Of a DNA stretch of 64,000 nucleotides, positions 63,418-64,000 are shown piece by piece; position 1 is the stretch's first letter; each line of letters begins with the position of its first letter. Position numbers and translations under genes: made by a program. Under the pieces are notes generated by a model that saw only the letters and a list, made by a program, of their open reading frames with translations, made no database searches and was not told the origin of the DNA. Source of the stretch: CAMLOF01 sp041913045 (GTDB taxonomy: Bacteria > Pseudomonadota > Gammaproteobacteria > Burkholderiales > Burkholderiaceae_C); the NCBI GenBank assembly GCA_041913045.1, contig JAYSGB010000006.1, forward strand, positions 62,001-126,000. The letters run 5' to 3'.

Positions 63418-64000
63418 ATGTTTGTCCACCTGCGCCTGCATTCCGAGCTTTCCGTTGTTGATGGCGTTACCCGCATCGACGACGCCGTTTCCACCGCCGC
63501 TGCCGATGGCCAGCCTGCGCTGGCCCTGACCGACCTGAACAACCTGTTTGGTGCCGTCAAGTTTTACAAGGCGGCCAGGGGCGGCGGCGTCAAGCCGGTG
63601 CTGGGGGCCGACGTGGTGGTGCAAGGGCTGGGCGGTGAACCGGCGCCGGGCGCCTCTGCCGTGCAGCACAGCCTGCCGCGCCTGCTGCTGCTGGTGCAAA
63701 GCCACCAGGGTTACCTGAACCTGTGCGAACTGCTGGCCCGGGCCTGGACGGTCAACGTGGTGCGCGACCAGGCGGCCATCAAGTGGGAGTGGCTGCAGGA
63801 GCTCAACGAGGGCCTGATCGTGCTGTCCGGCGCCGCCATGGGGCCGGTGGGGCAGGCCCTGCTGGCGGGCGACGATTCGCGCGCCGCTGATCTGGCACTG
63901 CAATTGGCCGGTGCGTTTCCGCACCGTTTCTACATAGAGATCCAGCGTGCCGAACGCCCAGACGACGAGCGCCACGTGATGGCCGCTGTGCCGCTGGCAG
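63418..64000 (+). CDS. dnaE: DNA polymerase III subunit alpha, 3'-truncated by the window
   Basis: The first 194 residues of the replicative polymerase. MFVHLRLHSELSVVDGVTRI and PALALTDLNNLFGAVKFYKA are the N-terminal PHP-domain motifs, and YIEIQRAERPDDERHVM follows; no stop occurs before the window ends. The ATG at 63418 lies 21 bases after the chemotaxis receptor stop. Confidence 0.95.
   Translation, partial: MFVHLRLHSELSVVDGVTRIDDAVSTAAADGQPALALTDLNNLFGAVKFYKAARGGGVKPVLGADVVVQGLGGEPAPGASAVQHSLPRLLLLVQSHQGYLNLCELLARAWTVNVVRDQAAIKWEWLQELNEGLIVLSGAAMGPVGQALLAGDDSRAADLALQLAGAFPHRFYIEIQRAERPDDERHVMAAVPLA

Overview
The window is GC-rich, densely packed chromosomal DNA, apparently from a betaproteobacterium of the order Burkholderiales, most likely Comamonadaceae. 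I infer this from gene order, not from a database search: hisCBHAFIE running into tatABC, petABC followed by sspA-sspB, hemC-hemD-hemX-hemY, glnA with ntrB-ntrC, and a meta-cleavage homoprotocatechuate operon under a MarR-type HpaR. I see no insertion sequence, prophage, CRISPR array or replication origin. One tRNA gene (Thr, anticodon TGT) is present.

Layout. (1) Bases 1-9824 hold eleven plus-strand genes, mostly overlapping or nearly touching: an FAD amine-oxidase-like protein (cut at its 5' end), DUF1365, a cyclopropane-synthase-like methyltransferase, an exported chalcone-isomerase-fold protein, a GPH/MFS transporter, a DUF3833 lipoprotein, an SDR, an NTF2-fold protein, a cryptochrome/photolyase, a 52-residue DUF2256 zinc-ribbon protein and an iron-sulfur PhrB-type photolyase. 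This looks like a light/singlet-oxygen response unit combining membrane fatty-acid modification with DNA photorepair. (2) 9952-17267 is the distal histidine operon, then a small membrane protein, a HIT protein and tatABC; hisG and hisD are absent upstream. (3) 17274-24666 has a membrane-anchored DegS-like protease, DUF3149, a Nif3 protein, pdxA, the cytochrome bc1 operon and sspAB. (4) 24679-32837 carries tRNA-Thr, a DUF721 protein, hemCDXY, rsuA, an alpha/beta hydrolase, an EI24 membrane protein and a CinA-like protein. (5) 32839-37807 is a nitrogen-control locus: two NtrC boxes and a sigma-54 promoter ahead of glnA, then an exported small protein and ntrBC. (6) 37854-49186 is on the minus strand: xth, a diguanylate cyclase, folA and the homoprotocatechuate operon (hpaR-hpaG-hpaE-hpaD-hpaF-hpaH, a class II aldolase, a ketopantoate-reductase-like gene, hpaI). 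(7) 49526-64000 has a nitronate monooxygenase, alaS, an acyltransferase, a pseudouridine synthase, trmB, gluQ, an FAD oxidoreductase, a LysR regulator divergent from pirin and flavodoxin genes, DUF599, a chemotaxis receptor and the start of dnaE.

How the parts work together. The histidine block covers the pathway steps encoded by hisI, hisE, hisA, hisH/hisF, hisB and hisC. The hpa operon converts homoprotocatechuate to pyruvate plus succinic semialdehyde, but the hpaBC monooxygenase that makes homoprotocatechuate is not here. A perfect 16-bp palindrome two bases before the hpaR start codon is the obvious operator for the whole operon. Two sizeable non-coding stretches, both in the hpa region, hold inverted-repeat structures (45425-45659 and 49269-49416).

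The most interesting candidate system is the first 9.8 kb. Its methyltransferase lacks two of the bicarbonate-binding residues of classical cyclopropane synthases (Ser165 and Gln299 in place of Cys and His), suggesting that it makes a methylated or further oxidised acyl chain rather than a cyclopropane ring.
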